In this document: positions 43,944 to 54,700 of the stretch, one piece after another
Layout: every line of letters starts with the position of its first letter
Numbering within the stretch: position 1 is the stretch's first letter
Source of the DNA: Pseudomonas sp. ANT_H4
GTDB lineage: Bacteria > Pseudomonadota > Gammaproteobacteria > Pseudomonadales > Pseudomonadaceae
Direction of reading: 5' to 3'
NCBI RefSeq assembly: GCF_008369295.1
Contig: NZ_VOBG01000008.1
Coordinates: 62,001 to 126,000 of the forward strand
DNA length: 64,000 nucleotides
The notes under the pieces: generated by a model
Database searches by the model: none
The model's input: the letters and a program-made list of their open reading frames with translations, nothing else
What the model was told of the DNA's origin: nothing
Made by a program: the position numbers and the translations under genes

Positions 43944-46082
43944 ATGTTCGACACGCTCTCCATCCGCTTGAAAATCGTGCTGTTGTCTGGTCTCTGTCTG
44001 CTGGGAGTGATCGCACTGATCGTCGGTATGAACATTTACCAAACCAACCAGAACGATGAGTTGACCAGTGCGTCCAGTTCGCGAATGCTCACCGCCAGCG
44101 TGGAAAACCTGCTGCAGGCCAAGGCCGCCGAACAAGCGGCGCAAGTGCAAAAAACCTTTGGCGAAAACCTGCTGGTGGTCACCGCCCTCGCCGATCAGGT
44201 CAAGGACTTGCGCAACATGGCAGTCAAGCGCGCCCTGGAGCCTTCGATCCTGCGTGAAGAACTCAACCAGAGCCTGAAGACTGCCTTCGAACGCAACACC
44301 AAAGTGCTGGGTATCTGGCTGTCCTTCGAACCCAATGCTCTGGATGGCAAGGACAGTGAATTCATCAATGACGCCGTCCGTGCCTCCAACGAAGCCGGGC
44401 GTTTCTCCAGCTACTGGAGCCGCGCCGGCGGTGAAAGCGAAAACACGGTAATGGTCGAGGAAGACCTGACCAAGACCACCCTCAACCTCAGCGGTACGCC
44501 CTACAACATCTGGTACACCTGCCCACGGGATAACAAGCGCACTTGCCTGTTGGACCCGTATGAAGACACCGTGGCCGGCAAGTCAATGCTGATGACCACC
44601 ATCTCCCTGCCCCTGTTGGTGGACGGCAAGGTAATCGGCGTGATCGGTATCGACATCGCCCTCAATGCCCTGCAATCCGCAGCCGACGCATCGCAACGCG
44701 AGTTGTTCGACGGTGCCGGGCACATGCAGATTGTTTCCGGCAACGGCCTGTTGGCCGGCTACAGCGGCCAGGCGGACAAGGTCGGCAAGAATATCGGCGA
44801 TCTCCTCGGTACCGAGGGCAAGGACATCGTGCAATTGCTGGCCAATGACAACCGCAAGATCCTTGAACAAGGCGAATTGATCCGCTCGGTTTACCCGGTC
44901 AAACCGATTGCCAACGCCAAATCCTGGGGCGTGATCATCGATCTGCCCAAGCAGGTGCTGCTGGCCGACTCGGTAAAACTGCAAGCGGTACTCGACGAGG
45001 CCCAGGCCAGCGGCACCCTCAAAGCCTTGTTGGTAGGCGCCGCTGCTGGCCTGCTCGGCTTGTTGCTGATCTGGCTGACCGCTACCGGCGTAACGCGGCC
45101 GATCAACAGCGTCGCGGTCATGCTTAAGGAAATTGCCAGCGGCGACGGCGACCTCACCCAGCGCCTGGCTTATGCCAAGAAAGATGAACTGGGGGAATTG
45201 GTCAGCTGGTTCAACCGTTTCCTCGACAAGCTGCAACCGACCATCGCCCAGATCAAGCAGAGCATCACCGAAGCCCGCGGCACCGCCGACCAGTCTTCGG
45301 AAATTGCCCGCCAGACCAGCGAAGGCATGCAGGTGCAGTTCCGCGAAATCGACCAGGTGGCCACCGCTTCCAACGAGATGAGCGCCACCGCCCACGACGT
45401 TGCTAACAGCGCGTCCAGTGCCGCCAATGCCGCACGCGGTGCCGACCAGTCGGCGCGCGAAGGCATGCAGATCATCGAACGCAGCACCCGCGACATCACC
45501 ACCCTGGCCGAGGAAGTCAGCAAGGCCGTGACCGAAGTCGAAGCCCTGGCGGTCAACAGTGAGCAGATCGGTTCAGTGCTGGAAGTGATCCGCAGCATCG
45601 CCGAACAAACCAACCTGCTGGCCTTGAACGCAGCGATTGAAGCGGCGCGAGCCGGGGAAAGCGGTCGTGGCTTTGCGGTGGTGGCCGATGAAGTACGCAA
45701 CCTGGCCAAGCGCACCCAGGACTCAGTGGAGGAAATTCGCCTGGTGATCGAGCGTATCCAGAGTGGCACCCGTGGCGTGGTAGCAACCATGCATTCGAGC
45801 CAGAGCCAGGCGCAGAACAACGCCGGGCAGATCCATCAAGCGGTGCAGGCCCTGGGCAAGATCAGCGATGCCGTGACGGTGATCAGCGACATGAACCTGC
45901 AAATCGCCAGCGCCGCCGAGCAGCAGAGCGCCGTGGCCGAAGAGGTCAATCGCAACGTCTCGGCGATCCGCACCGTAACCGAAACCCTCACCGGCCAGGC
46001 CACGGAGTCGGCGGCCATCAGCAGCCAACTCAATGCCCTGGCCAATCAGCAAATGAAGCTGATGGACCAGTTTCGGGTTTAA
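43944..46082 (+). CDS. Methyl-accepting chemotaxis protein with large dCache domain
   Basis: A 712-residue receptor with TM1 at about 12-31, a long periplasmic dCache domain (about 40-345), TM2 ([21 protein letters not shown]), HAMP ([25 protein letters not shown]) and a full signalling domain with [15 protein letters not shown]. The sensor contains [16 protein letters not shown] and SYWSRAGG with [17 protein letters not shown], and length and layout recall the polyamine/histamine receptors TlpQ and McpU. That ligand assignment is tentative. The stop overlaps the stop of the convergent nitroreductase gene by four bases. Confidence 0.88.
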   Translation: MFDTLSIRLKIVLLSGLCLLGVIALIVGMNIYQTNQNDELTSASSSRMLTASVENLLQAKAAEQAAQVQKTFGENLLVVTALADQVKDLRNMAVKRALEPSILREELNQSLKTAFERNTKVLGIWLSFEPNALDGKDSEFINDAVRASNEAGRFSSYWSRAGGESENTVMVEEDLTKTTLNLSGTPYNIWYTCPRDNKRTCLLDPYEDTVAGKSMLMTTISLPLLVDGKVIGVIGIDIALNALQSAADASQRELFDGAGHMQIVSGNGLLAGYSGQADKVGKNIGDLLGTEGKDIVQLLANDNRKILEQGELIRSVYPVKPIANAKSWGVIIDLPKQVLLADSVKLQAVLDEAQASGTLKALLVGAAAGLLGLLLIWLTATGVTRPINSVAVMLKEIASGDGDLTQRLAYAKKDELGELVSWFNRFLDKLQPTIAQIKQSITEARGTADQSSEIARQTSEGMQVQFREIDQVATASNEMSATAHDVANSASSAANAARGADQSAREGMQIIERSTRDITTLAEEVSKAVTEVEALAVNSEQIGSVLEVIRSIAEQTNLLALNAAIEAARAGESGRGFAVVADEVRNLAKRTQDSVEEIRLVIERIQSGTRGVVATMHSSQSQAQNNAGQIHQAVQALGKISDAVTVISDMNLQIASAAEQQSAVAEEVNRNVSAIRTVTETLTGQATESAAISSQLNALANQQMKLMDQFRV

Positions 46083-46642
46083 GCCCCGGTCCAGGCGCTG
46101 ACAAACTGCGCAAGGTCTTCTTTTGGCGCCGTGCGCGGCGGGTTTTGCGAGGTGCCCAGGTAGAGGAAGCCGATGACTTCCTCGCCTTCGCCCAATCCCA
46201 AACCTTTAGCCACGTGGGCCGAGTAGGACAGCTCACCGGTGCGCCACACCGCGCCAATCCCCTGGGCATAGGCCGCCAGCAGAATCCCATGGGCAGCACA
46301 GGCCGCAGCCAAACGTTGCTCGGACTTGGGCACATTGAAGTGCTCCTGCAAGCGAGCAATCACCACCACTACCAGCGGCGCACGCAGCGGGCCGGCCTGG
46401 GCCTTGTCGACAAAGGCCTGGGGCGCTTCGGGGTCTTGCAGGCGCGCGGCTTGAGCCAGCAGCGTGCCCATTTGCTCACGGGCCGGGCCTTCCACGGTCA
46501 GAAATCGCCAAGGCCGCAGTTGGCCGTGATCCGGCGCACGCATGGCCGCCGCGAACAGTACTTCGCGCTGCTCGGCGGTGGGGGCCGGTTCCAGCAGTCG
46601 CGGCACGGAAACACGGTTGAGCAAAGCGTCGAGAGCCTGCAT
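46079..46642 (-). CDS. Nitroreductase family protein (YdjA-like)
   Basis: A 187-residue FMN-dependent oxidoreductase of the short YdjA type. The N-terminal [10 protein letters not shown] (the RxS phosphate-binding pattern of FMN sites), [21 protein letters not shown], and [24 protein letters not shown] are the conserved blocks. The physiological substrate is unknown. GGAGG stands six bases before the ATG. Confidence 0.9.
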   Translation of the reverse strand: MQALDALLNRVSVPRLLEPAPTAEQREVLFAAAMRAPDHGQLRPWRFLTVEGPAREQMGTLLAQAARLQDPEAPQAFVDKAQAGPLRAPLVVVVIARLQEHFNVPKSEQRLAAACAAHGILLAAYAQGIGAVWRTGELSYSAHVAKGLGLGEGEEVIGFLYLGTSQNPPRTAPKEDLAQFVSAWTGA

Positions 46643-46699
46643 TGGCCACCTCCAGAGAAAAATGTGCGGTCATTCTAGCGGGAATGAATCGGATACCAC

Positions 46700-46718
46700 C
46701 AAACGATAATTGCTCTTA
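46700..46718. promoter_or_regulatory. Weak Fur-box-like sequence
   Basis: ACGATAATTGCTCTTATTC has one good Fur half-site (GATAAT) and a poorer second one. It lies about 70 bases before the di-heme cytochrome gene. Imelysin-type operons in Pseudomonas are iron-responsive, which makes Fur control plausible. Confidence 0.35.
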
Positions 46719-46781
46719 TTCAATCCGCCCTGCCCTGTTAGACTTTGCGCCCTTGTTTTGACTGAACATCCAGGAAACCTG

Positions 46782-48221
46782 ATGCCCCGTTCGCTTCTTC
46801 GCCTGTCTGCACTATTGATGGCCCTGGGCCTGAGTGCCTGCGATGACGCCCCGCCCCCAGCTTTTATAGAGTTCACTCAGGCCGAGCCGGGGGACGCGCG
46901 GGCCGGTGGCAGCACCACGGTGAGGAAGTCCGATCAGAACGCGTTCTCCCTGCCGTCGGCCAACCTGTCGCCTACCCGGCGCCTGGACTTCAGTGTCGGT
47001 AACAGTTTCTTTCGCAGCCCCTGGGTGATTGCACCGTCCACCACCACAGCACGGGATGGCCTGGGGCCGCTGTTCAATACCAATGCCTGCCAGAACTGCC
47101 ATATCAAGGATGGCCGTGGCCACCCGCCGCCGACCGATGCGGTCAATGCCGTGTCGATGCTGGTGCGCCTGTCGATCCCCAACTCGCCACCGTACGCCAA
47201 GGTCATCGAGCAACTGGGGATTGTTCCCGAACCTATCTACGGCGGGCAGCTGCAAGACATGGCCGTGCCCGGTGTCACACCAGAGGGCAAGGTGCGGGTC
47301 GACTACACACCGATAAATGTCAGTTTCAAGGACGGCACCGTGGTCGAACTGCGCAAGCCCATTCTGCAGATCACCCAACTGGGCTACGGACCGATGCACC
47401 CGGACACGCGGTTTTCCGCGAGGGTTGCACCGCCAATGATTGGCCTGGGGTTGCTGGAAGCCATCTCCGACGCCGACATCCTGCAAAACGCTGGGGAACA
47501 GGCGGATAAAAACGGCGTGATAGGCCGGCCAAACTGGGTCTGGGACGACGCCCTGCAAAAAACCGTCCTCGGCCGATTTGGCTGGAAAGCCGGACAACCC
47601 AACCTCAATCAACAAAATGTTCACGCGTTCTCTGGTGATATGGGCCTGACCACCCGCCTGAGACCGTTCGATGACTGCACCGAGGCGCAGACCGCCTGCA
47701 AACAGGCGCCCAACGGCAACGGCACGCAGGACGAGCCGGAAGTCAGTGATAACATCCTGCGCCTGGTCTTGTTCTACACCCGCAACCTGGCTGTGCCGGC
47801 CCGCCGTGACGTTGAGTCGGCGCAGGTGCTGGCCGGGAAAAACCTGTTTTATCAGGCCGGTTGCCAGTCGTGCCACACGCCCAAGTTCACCACGACGAGC
47901 AATGCCGCTGAACCTGAACTGGCCAATCAAGTGATTCGCCCCTACAGCGATTTGCTGCTGCACGACATGGGCGACGGCCTCGCCGACAACCGTACCGAAT
48001 TTCGGGCCAGTGGCCGCGACTGGCGCACGCCGCCGTTGTGGGGCATCGGCCTGACGCAAACCGTCAGTGGTCATACCCAGTTCTTGCATGACGGCCGCGC
48101 CCGCAACCTGCTTGAAGCCGTGCTGTGGCACGGCGGTGAAGCACAGGCGGCGCAGCAGCATGTGCTGTCTTTTAACGCCGAACAGCGCGCCGCGTTGCTC
48201 ACGTTCCTGAATTCTCTATAA
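46782..48221 (+). CDS. Di-heme c-type cytochrome / thiol oxidoreductase-like lipoprotein (DUF1111)
   Basis: A 479-residue exported protein. The signal peptide MPRSLLRLSALLMALGLSAC ends in a lipobox, so the mature protein is a lipoprotein. Two CxxCH heme c sites are visible: NACQNCHIKDGRG in the first third and GCQSCHTPKF near residue 370. DUF1111 proteins are distantly related to MauG/CcpA di-heme peroxidases. AGGA stands seven bases before ATG 46782. The imelysin gene follows 31 bases later. In PAO1 a comparable gene precedes an imelysin and a DUF1513 gene in an iron-linked operon. Confidence 0.87.
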   Translation: MPRSLLRLSALLMALGLSACDDAPPPAFIEFTQAEPGDARAGGSTTVRKSDQNAFSLPSANLSPTRRLDFSVGNSFFRSPWVIAPSTTTARDGLGPLFNTNACQNCHIKDGRGHPPPTDAVNAVSMLVRLSIPNSPPYAKVIEQLGIVPEPIYGGQLQDMAVPGVTPEGKVRVDYTPINVSFKDGTVVELRKPILQITQLGYGPMHPDTRFSARVAPPMIGLGLLEAISDADILQNAGEQADKNGVIGRPNWVWDDALQKTVLGRFGWKAGQPNLNQQNVHAFSGDMGLTTRLRPFDDCTEAQTACKQAPNGNGTQDEPEVSDNILRLVLFYTRNLAVPARRDVESAQVLAGKNLFYQAGCQSCHTPKFTTTSNAAEPELANQVIRPYSDLLLHDMGDGLADNRTEFRASGRDWRTPPLWGIGLTQTVSGHTQFLHDGRARNLLEAVLWHGGEAQAAQQHVLSFNAEQRAALLTFLNSL

Positions 48222-48252
48222 GCTTTGCCCCACTTACAGAAGGGAGCTCGAC

Positions 48253-49317
48253 ATGTTCCGTCCCAAGTTGTTGTTCACCAGCCTTGCCGCCCTTGCCCTC
48301 GGCGCCTGTTCGCCCCAGGACCCGCAAGCGGTGACCTCGGCGGCCATCGCCAAGCAAGTGATCCTGCCGACTTACAGCCGCTGGGTCGATGCTGACCGGC
48401 AACTGGCCGTCAGCGCCCTGGCTTACTGTCAGGGTAAAGAGTCCCTGGAGACCGCTCGTGCCGACTTCCTCCACGCGCAAAAAGCCTGGGCCCAGTTGCA
48501 ACCGCTGCTGATCGGTCCATTGGCCGAAGGCAATCGCGCGTGGCAGGTGCAGTTCTGGCCAGACAAGAAAAACCTGGTAGGCCGTCAGGTGGAACAACTG
48601 GTCACCGCCCAGCCGCAAATTGATGCTGGCGCCCTGGCCAAGTCCAGCGTGGTGGTGCAAGGCCTGTCGGCCTACGAATACATCCTCTACGACGCCAAGA
48701 TCGATCTGGCCGATGACGCGCAGAAAGCCCGTTATTGCCCCTTGCTGACCGCCATCGGCGAACGGCAGAAACTCCTCGCCGAAGAGATCCTGTCGAGCTG
48801 GAACAGCACCGATGGGATGCTGGCGCAGATGACCAAGTTTCCTAACCAGCGCTACGCCGATTCCCACGAAGCCATCGCTGCCCTGTTGCAGGTGCAAGTG
48901 ACCGCCCTGGACACCCTGAAGAAAAAACTCGGCACGCCCATGGGCCGCCAGACCAAGGGTATCCCACAGCCGTTCCAGGCCGATGCCTGGCGCAGCCAGT
49001 CGTCCCTGCAGAGCCTGGAGGCCAGCCTCGCAGCGGCCCAGACTGTGTGGGTTGGCGTCGACAACAAAGGCCTGCGCGGCCTGTTGCCGGCCGATCAGAA
49101 GCCTTTGGCCGACAAGATCGACGCCGCCTATGCCGCGTCCTTGAAACTGTTCGCCAGCAACCAGCGCTCGCTGAATGAATTGCTGGCCGATGACGCCGGG
49201 CGCCAGCAACTCAACAACATCTATGACAGCCTCAACGTCGTCCACCGCCTGCACGAAGGCGAACTGGCCAAGGCGCTGGGCATCCAACTGGGCTTTAACG
49301 CCAACGACGGTGACTGA
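48253..49317 (+). CDS. Imelysin-family lipoprotein (peptidase M75-like)
   Basis: A 354-residue protein with a lipoprotein signal (FTSLAALALGAC). The two-fold four-helix imelysin domain is seen in AIAKQVILPTYSRWVDADRQL and the C-terminal NNIYDSLNVVHRLHEGELAKALGIQLGFNANDGD. Classical members have GxHxxE as a metal-site motif; here the aligned place reads GLSAYE, so the His is missing. This argues for a non-protease role, such as periplasmic iron or heme handling. The stop overlaps the DUF1513 start by one base (TGATG). Confidence 0.85.
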   Translation: MFRPKLLFTSLAALALGACSPQDPQAVTSAAIAKQVILPTYSRWVDADRQLAVSALAYCQGKESLETARADFLHAQKAWAQLQPLLIGPLAEGNRAWQVQFWPDKKNLVGRQVEQLVTAQPQIDAGALAKSSVVVQGLSAYEYILYDAKIDLADDAQKARYCPLLTAIGERQKLLAEEILSSWNSTDGMLAQMTKFPNQRYADSHEAIAALLQVQVTALDTLKKKLGTPMGRQTKGIPQPFQADAWRSQSSLQSLEASLAAAQTVWVGVDNKGLRGLLPADQKPLADKIDAAYAASLKLFASNQRSLNELLADDAGRQQLNNIYDSLNVVHRLHEGELAKALGIQLGFNANDGD

Positions 49318-50417
49318 TGATGCTCAGGCGACAGGCTTTGGCCATCGGCAGCGTGCTGCTCAGTGCAATTACCCTGGGTGGCTGGACGCTGTTCAAGCAA
49401 AAGGGTAAAGGCCCGCTGCTGCTGTCGGCGCGCGATGACAATGATGGCAAGCACTACGCCGTCGGCTATCGCCTGGACGGTAAACAGGTGTTTGCCACCC
49501 AAGTGGGCCAGCGCTGCCACGACATCATCAATCACCCGACGCTGCCCATTGCGCTGTTTGTCGCCCGTCGCCCGGGTACCGAAAGCTACCTGATCGACTT
49601 GCGTGACGGCGCGCTCCTGCAAACCATCACCTCCAACGCCAATCGCCACTTCTATGGCCACGCGGTCATTCACAAGAGCGGCGACTGGCTGTACGCCACG
49701 GAAAACGACACCTCAGATCCCGGTCGCGGCCTGCTCGGCGTGTACAAGTTCGAAGGCGAGCGGTTGGTACACAGCGGCGAGATTTCCACCCATGGCATCG
49801 GCCCGCACCAGGTGTCGTGGATGCCCGACGGCGAAACCCTGGTGGTGGCCAACGGTGGTATTCGCACCGAGGCCGAAAGCCGGGTCGAAATGAACCTCAA
49901 TGCCATGGAGCCGAGCCTGGTACTGATGCAGCGCGACGGCACCCTGCTGAGCAAGGAAACCCTGCCCCAGCAGATGAACAGCGTGCGGCATATGGGGATC
50001 GCCAGCGATGGCACCATCCTCGCCGGGCAGCAGTTCATGGGGCCGTCCCATGAGCGTTCCGAGCTGTTGGCAATCAAGCGGCCGGGGCAGCCTTTTGTGG
50101 CGTTCCCGGTGGCCGACGAGCAGTTGCAGGCCATGGGGCATTACACCGCCAGCGTCGCCGTGCACAGCGAGCTACGCCTGGTAGCGCTGACGGCTCCACG
50201 GGGCAACCGCTTTTTTATCTGGGACATGGACACCGCACAATTGCGCCTGGACGGGCCGTTGCCGGACTGTGCCGGCGTCGGTGCGGTGGCGGACGGGTTT
50301 GTTGTGACATCCGGCCAGGGCCGCTGCCGTTTCTACAATTGCCGGCAAGAACAGTTGCTGGCAAAGCCGCTGGAATTGCCGGCAGGGCTCTGGGACAACC
50401 ATCTGCATTTGATCTGA
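49317..50417 (+). CDS. DUF1513 exported beta-propeller protein
   Basis: A 366-residue exported protein. The N-terminus MMLRRQALAIGSVLLSA has an RR pair and hydrophobic core that could be a Tat or Sec signal. The rest is built from WD-like blades (YLIDLRDGALLQTI, LLGVYKFEGERLVHSGEI, GIGPHQVSWMPDGETLVVANGG) as in seven-bladed propellers. DUF1513 always sits beside imelysins in Pseudomonas; the function is unknown. It is the last gene of the operon. Confidence 0.85.
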   Translation: MMLRRQALAIGSVLLSAITLGGWTLFKQKGKGPLLLSARDDNDGKHYAVGYRLDGKQVFATQVGQRCHDIINHPTLPIALFVARRPGTESYLIDLRDGALLQTITSNANRHFYGHAVIHKSGDWLYATENDTSDPGRGLLGVYKFEGERLVHSGEISTHGIGPHQVSWMPDGETLVVANGGIRTEAESRVEMNLNAMEPSLVLMQRDGTLLSKETLPQQMNSVRHMGIASDGTILAGQQFMGPSHERSELLAIKRPGQPFVAFPVADEQLQAMGHYTASVAVHSELRLVALTAPRGNRFFIWDMDTAQLRLDGPLPDCAGVGAVADGFVVTSGQGRCRFYNCRQEQLLAKPLELPAGLWDNHLHLI

Positions 50418-50575
50418 CATCAATACAGGGTCTGTAGGACGTTCTCCACCCCGTGATGGGAACGTTCCTGCCACCTATCTCTGTCAAAATTACCAGTTGG
50501 AATCCCCCAAAAAGTCGGTGTAATGTGCCGACTTGTCTGTCTTCGTCTGTCCCAGTTTTTCCAAGGAATCGGAAT

Positions 50576-51739
50576 ATGCTGCGCCGTCGCATGCTGATCA
50601 TGTTGGGTGTCGTCCTGTTAATCGTCCTGCTGCTGGCGGGCTATAAAGCCTTCTCCATTTATCAGCAGGTCCAGGTCTTTTCCGCGCCAAAACCGCCCGT
50701 CAACGTGGCGGTGGCGACGGCTGTCGAACAACCATGGCAACAACGCCTGCCGGCAGTGGGCACGCTCAAGGCCTTGCAAGGGGTCAATCTGAGCCTGGAA
50801 ATTGCTGGCACCGTCAAGGCCGTGCAGTTCGAGTCTGGGCAGAAGGTCAAGGCCGGCCAGCCTCTGGTGCAACTGGACAGTGCGGTGGAAAGCGCCCTCC
50901 TGGAAACCGCCCAGGCTGACCTGGGCCTGGCGCAACTGGACTTCGGCCGTGGCAGCCAACTGGTGGGCAGCCAGGCGATCTCCAAGGGCGAATTCGACCG
51001 GCTCTCGGCGCAACTGCAAAAAAACAAGGCCACGGTCAACCAGCTCAAGGCGTCACTGGCCAAGAAGCACATCGTCGCGCCGTTCAGCGCCACCATCGGC
51101 ATTCGTCAGGTGGACGTTGGCGACTACCTGGCCAGCGGTACGGTGATCGCCACATTGCAGGACATCAGCAGCCTGTACGTCGACTTCTACATCCCCGAAC
51201 AATCGGTACCCAAGGTCGCAGTCGGTCAAAGCGTCCAGGTGGAAGTTTCGGCCTGGCCGAAACAGGACTTTCCCGGCACCATCAGCGCCATCAACCCGAA
51301 AGTCGAGAACAGCACCCGCAACGTGCTGGTGCGCGCCACCCTGGCCAATCCCGATAGCAAATTGCTGCCGGGCATGTTCACCAGCCTGCAGGTACTGCTG
51401 CAGGACCCCGCGCCGCAGATCGTGGTGCCGGAGAGTGCGATTACCTACACCCTTTACGGCAACTCGGTGTACGTCGTAGCCCAGAAAAAGGCCGAAGACG
51501 GCACGCTGGAGAAGGATGCCAATGGCCAGCCAGTGCTGATCGCCGAGCGGCGGTTTGTCGAGACCGGTGAGCGTCGCGGTGGCCTGGCCCTGGTGGCCAA
51601 GGGGCTCAAGGATGGCGAGCAAGTGGTCAGCGCCGGCCAGATCAAACTGGACGCCGGCACCCACATAGCCATCAGCCCGGACAAAAACCTGCCGGCCGAT
51701 CCTGGCCAGTCTCCACGCGCCGACGGTGCAAGGAACTGA
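50576..51739 (+). CDS. RND efflux periplasmic adaptor (membrane fusion protein)
   Basis: A 387-residue adaptor linking an RND pump to an outer-membrane channel. An N-terminal TM anchor (MLIMLGVVLLIVLLLAGYKAF) is followed by the first half of the biotinyl-lipoyl domain (VNLSLEIAGTVKAVQFESGQKVKAGQPLVQLD), an alpha-hairpin, the second half-lipoyl segment (KKHIVAPFSATIGIRQVDVGDYL), a beta-barrel and a membrane-proximal domain. ATG 50576 has AAGGA eight bases upstream; the frame to 50453 is not used. The pump gene begins three bases after its stop. Confidence 0.9.
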   Translation: MLRRRMLIMLGVVLLIVLLLAGYKAFSIYQQVQVFSAPKPPVNVAVATAVEQPWQQRLPAVGTLKALQGVNLSLEIAGTVKAVQFESGQKVKAGQPLVQLDSAVESALLETAQADLGLAQLDFGRGSQLVGSQAISKGEFDRLSAQLQKNKATVNQLKASLAKKHIVAPFSATIGIRQVDVGDYLASGTVIATLQDISSLYVDFYIPEQSVPKVAVGQSVQVEVSAWPKQDFPGTISAINPKVENSTRNVLVRATLANPDSKLLPGMFTSLQVLLQDPAPQIVVPESAITYTLYGNSVYVVAQKKAEDGTLEKDANGQPVLIAERRFVETGERRGGLALVAKGLKDGEQVVSAGQIKLDAGTHIAISPDKNLPADPGQSPRADGARN

Positions 51740-51742
51740 GCC

Positions 51743-54700
51743 ATGAAGTTCACCGACACGTTCATCCGTCGCCCCGTGTTGGCCATGGTGGTCAGCCTGC
51801 TGATTGTACTGCTGGGTTTCCAGGCCTACAGCAAGCTGCCGCTGCGCCAGTACCCGTCCATGGAAAACGCCCTGATCACCGTGACCACGGCGTATCCCGG
51901 CGCCAATGCCGAAACCATCCAGGGCTATATCACGCAACCGTTGCAGCAAAGCCTGGCGAGCGCCGAAGGCATTGACTACATGACGTCGGTCAGTCGCCAG
52001 AACTTCTCGGTGATCTCCATTTATGCCCGCATCGGCTCCAACAGCGACCGGCTGTTCACCGAGTTGCTGGCCAAGGCCAATGAGGTCAAGAATAAACTAC
52101 CCCAGGACGCCGAAGACCCGGTGCTGAGCAAGGAAGCCGCCGACGCTTCGGCGCTGATGTACATCAGCTTCTCCAGCCAGGAACTGAGCAACCCGCAGAT
52201 TACCGATTACCTGTCGCGGGTGATCCAGCCCAAACTCGCCACCCTGCCCGGCATGGCCGAAGCCGAGATCCTCGGCAACCAGGTGTTCGCCATGCGCCTG
52301 TGGCTAGACCCAGTCAAGCTCGCAGGCTTCGGCTTGAGCGCCAGCGACGTCACCGATGCGGTGCGCCGCTACAACTTCCTCTCCGCTGCCGGCGAGGTGA
52401 AGGGCGAGTATGTGGTCACCAGCATCAACGCCAACACCGACCTCAAGTCCGCCGAAGCCTTCGCCGCCATCACCCTGAAAACCGACGGTGACAGCCGCGT
52501 GCTGCTCAGCGACGTGGCGCGGGTGGAGATGGGCGCGGAGAACTACAACGCCATCAGTTCCTTTGGCGGCACCCCGTCGGTGTACATCGGCATCAAGGCC
52601 ACCCCCAGTGCCAACCCGCTGGACGTGATCAAGGAAGTGCGCAAGATCATGCCGGAGCTGGAGTCTCAGCTACCGCCCAACCTCAAGGCGGAAATCGCCT
52701 ACGACGCCACGCTGTTTATTCAGGCGTCGATCAATGAGGTGGTGAAAACCCTGTTCGAAGCAGTGCTTATCGTAATCGTCGTGGTTTTCCTGTTCCTCGG
52801 CGCGCTGCGTTCGGTGGTGATTCCGGTGATCACCATTCCGTTGTCGATGATTGGCGTACTGTTTTTCATGCAACTGATGGGCTACTCGATCAACCTGCTG
52901 ACGCTGCTGGCAATGGTATTGGCCATCGGCCTGGTGGTGGACGATGCGATCGTGGTGGTGGAGAACATCCATCGGCATATAGAAGAAGGCAAGACACCGC
53001 TGGATGCTGCACTAGAGGGCGCCCGGGAAATTGCCCTGCCGGTGGTGTCGATGACCATCACTCTGGCGGCGGTCTATGCGCCGATTGGCTTTCTGGAGGG
53101 GCTGACCGGAGCGCTGTTCAAGGAGTTCGCCCTGACCCTGGCCGGTGCGGTGGTGATTTCCGGCATTGTTGCACTGACCCTGTCGCCGATGATGTGCGCG
53201 CTGCTGTTGCGCCATGATGAAAACCCCACGGGACTGGCCCATCGCTTGGACCGCACCTTCGAAAGCCTCAAACGGCGCTACCAGAGTGCCCTGCACGGCA
53301 CCTTGAACACCCGGCCAGTGGTGGTAGTGTTCGCGCTGATCGTGCTCTGCCTGATTCCGGTGTTCCTCAAGTTCACCCAGTCGCAACTGGCCCCCGACGA
53401 GGACCAGGGCATCATTTTCATGATAGCCAGCGCCCCGCAGCCGACCAACCTCGATTACCTCAACACTTACACCGATGAGTTCATCAAGATCTTCAAGGAA
53501 TTCCCGGAGTACTACTCCTCGTTCCAGATCAACGGCTTCAACGGCGTGCAATCAGGCATCGGCGGCTTCCTGCTCAAACCGTGGAACGAGCGCAGCCGCA
53601 CCCAAATGCAAATCCTGCCCGAAGTGCAGAAACGCCTGGCAGACATTCCCGGCCTACAAGTATTCGGCTTCAACCTGCCCTCCCTCCCCGGCACCGGCGA
53701 AGGCTTGCCCTTCGGTTTCATCATCAACACGCCCAACGACTATGAATCCCTGCTGCAAGTGGCCGACAGGGTGAAAAAACGCGCCATGGAGTCGGGCAAG
53801 TTTGCCTTTGTCGACATCGACCTGGCCTTCGACAAACCGGAAGTGGTGGTGGATATCGACCGCGCCAAGGCGGCGCAAATGGGTGTATCGATGCAGGACC
53901 TGGGCGGCACCCTGGCGACATTGCTGGCAGAGGCGGAAATCAACCGTTTCACCATCGACGGCCGTAGTTACAAGGTGATTGCTCAGGTAGAGCGGGCTTA
54001 TCGGGACAACCCGCAGTGGCTGAGCAACTACTACGTAAAAAACACCCAAGGCGAACTGTTGCCACTGTCGACCCTGATTACCATCACGGACCGGGCGCGA
54101 CCGCGCCAACTGAACCAGTTCCAGCAGCTCAACTCGGCACTGATCTCCGGTTTCCCCATTGTCAGCATGGGTGAGGCCATTGAGACCGTACGCCAGATTG
54201 CCATTGAAGAAACCCCGCCCGGATACGCCTTCGACTACAGCGGTGCCTCACGCCAGTTCATCCAGGAAGGCAGCGCCCTTTGGGTCACCTTCGCCCTAGC
54301 GCTGGCGATCATCTTCCTGGTGCTGGCGGCGCAGTTCGAGAGCTTCCGCGATCCTCTGGTGATTCTGGTGACGGTGCCGCTGTCGATTTGTGGGGCATTG
54401 ATTCCGCTGTTCCTTGGCTGGTCGAGCATGAATATCTATACCCAGGTGGGGTTGGTGACCTTGATCGGGTTGATCAGCAAGCACGGGATTTTGATCGTCG
54501 AATTCGCCAACCAGTTACGCAAGGACAAGGGGCTTACAGCACGGGAAGCGGTGGAAGAAGCCGCGGCGATTCGCTTGCGGCCGGTATTGATGACTACGGC
54601 GGCGATGGTGTTTGGCATGGTGCCGCTGATCTTCGCCACCGGGGCGGGGGCGGTAAGCCGGTATGACATCGGGATGGTAATTGCGACGGGGATGTCGATT

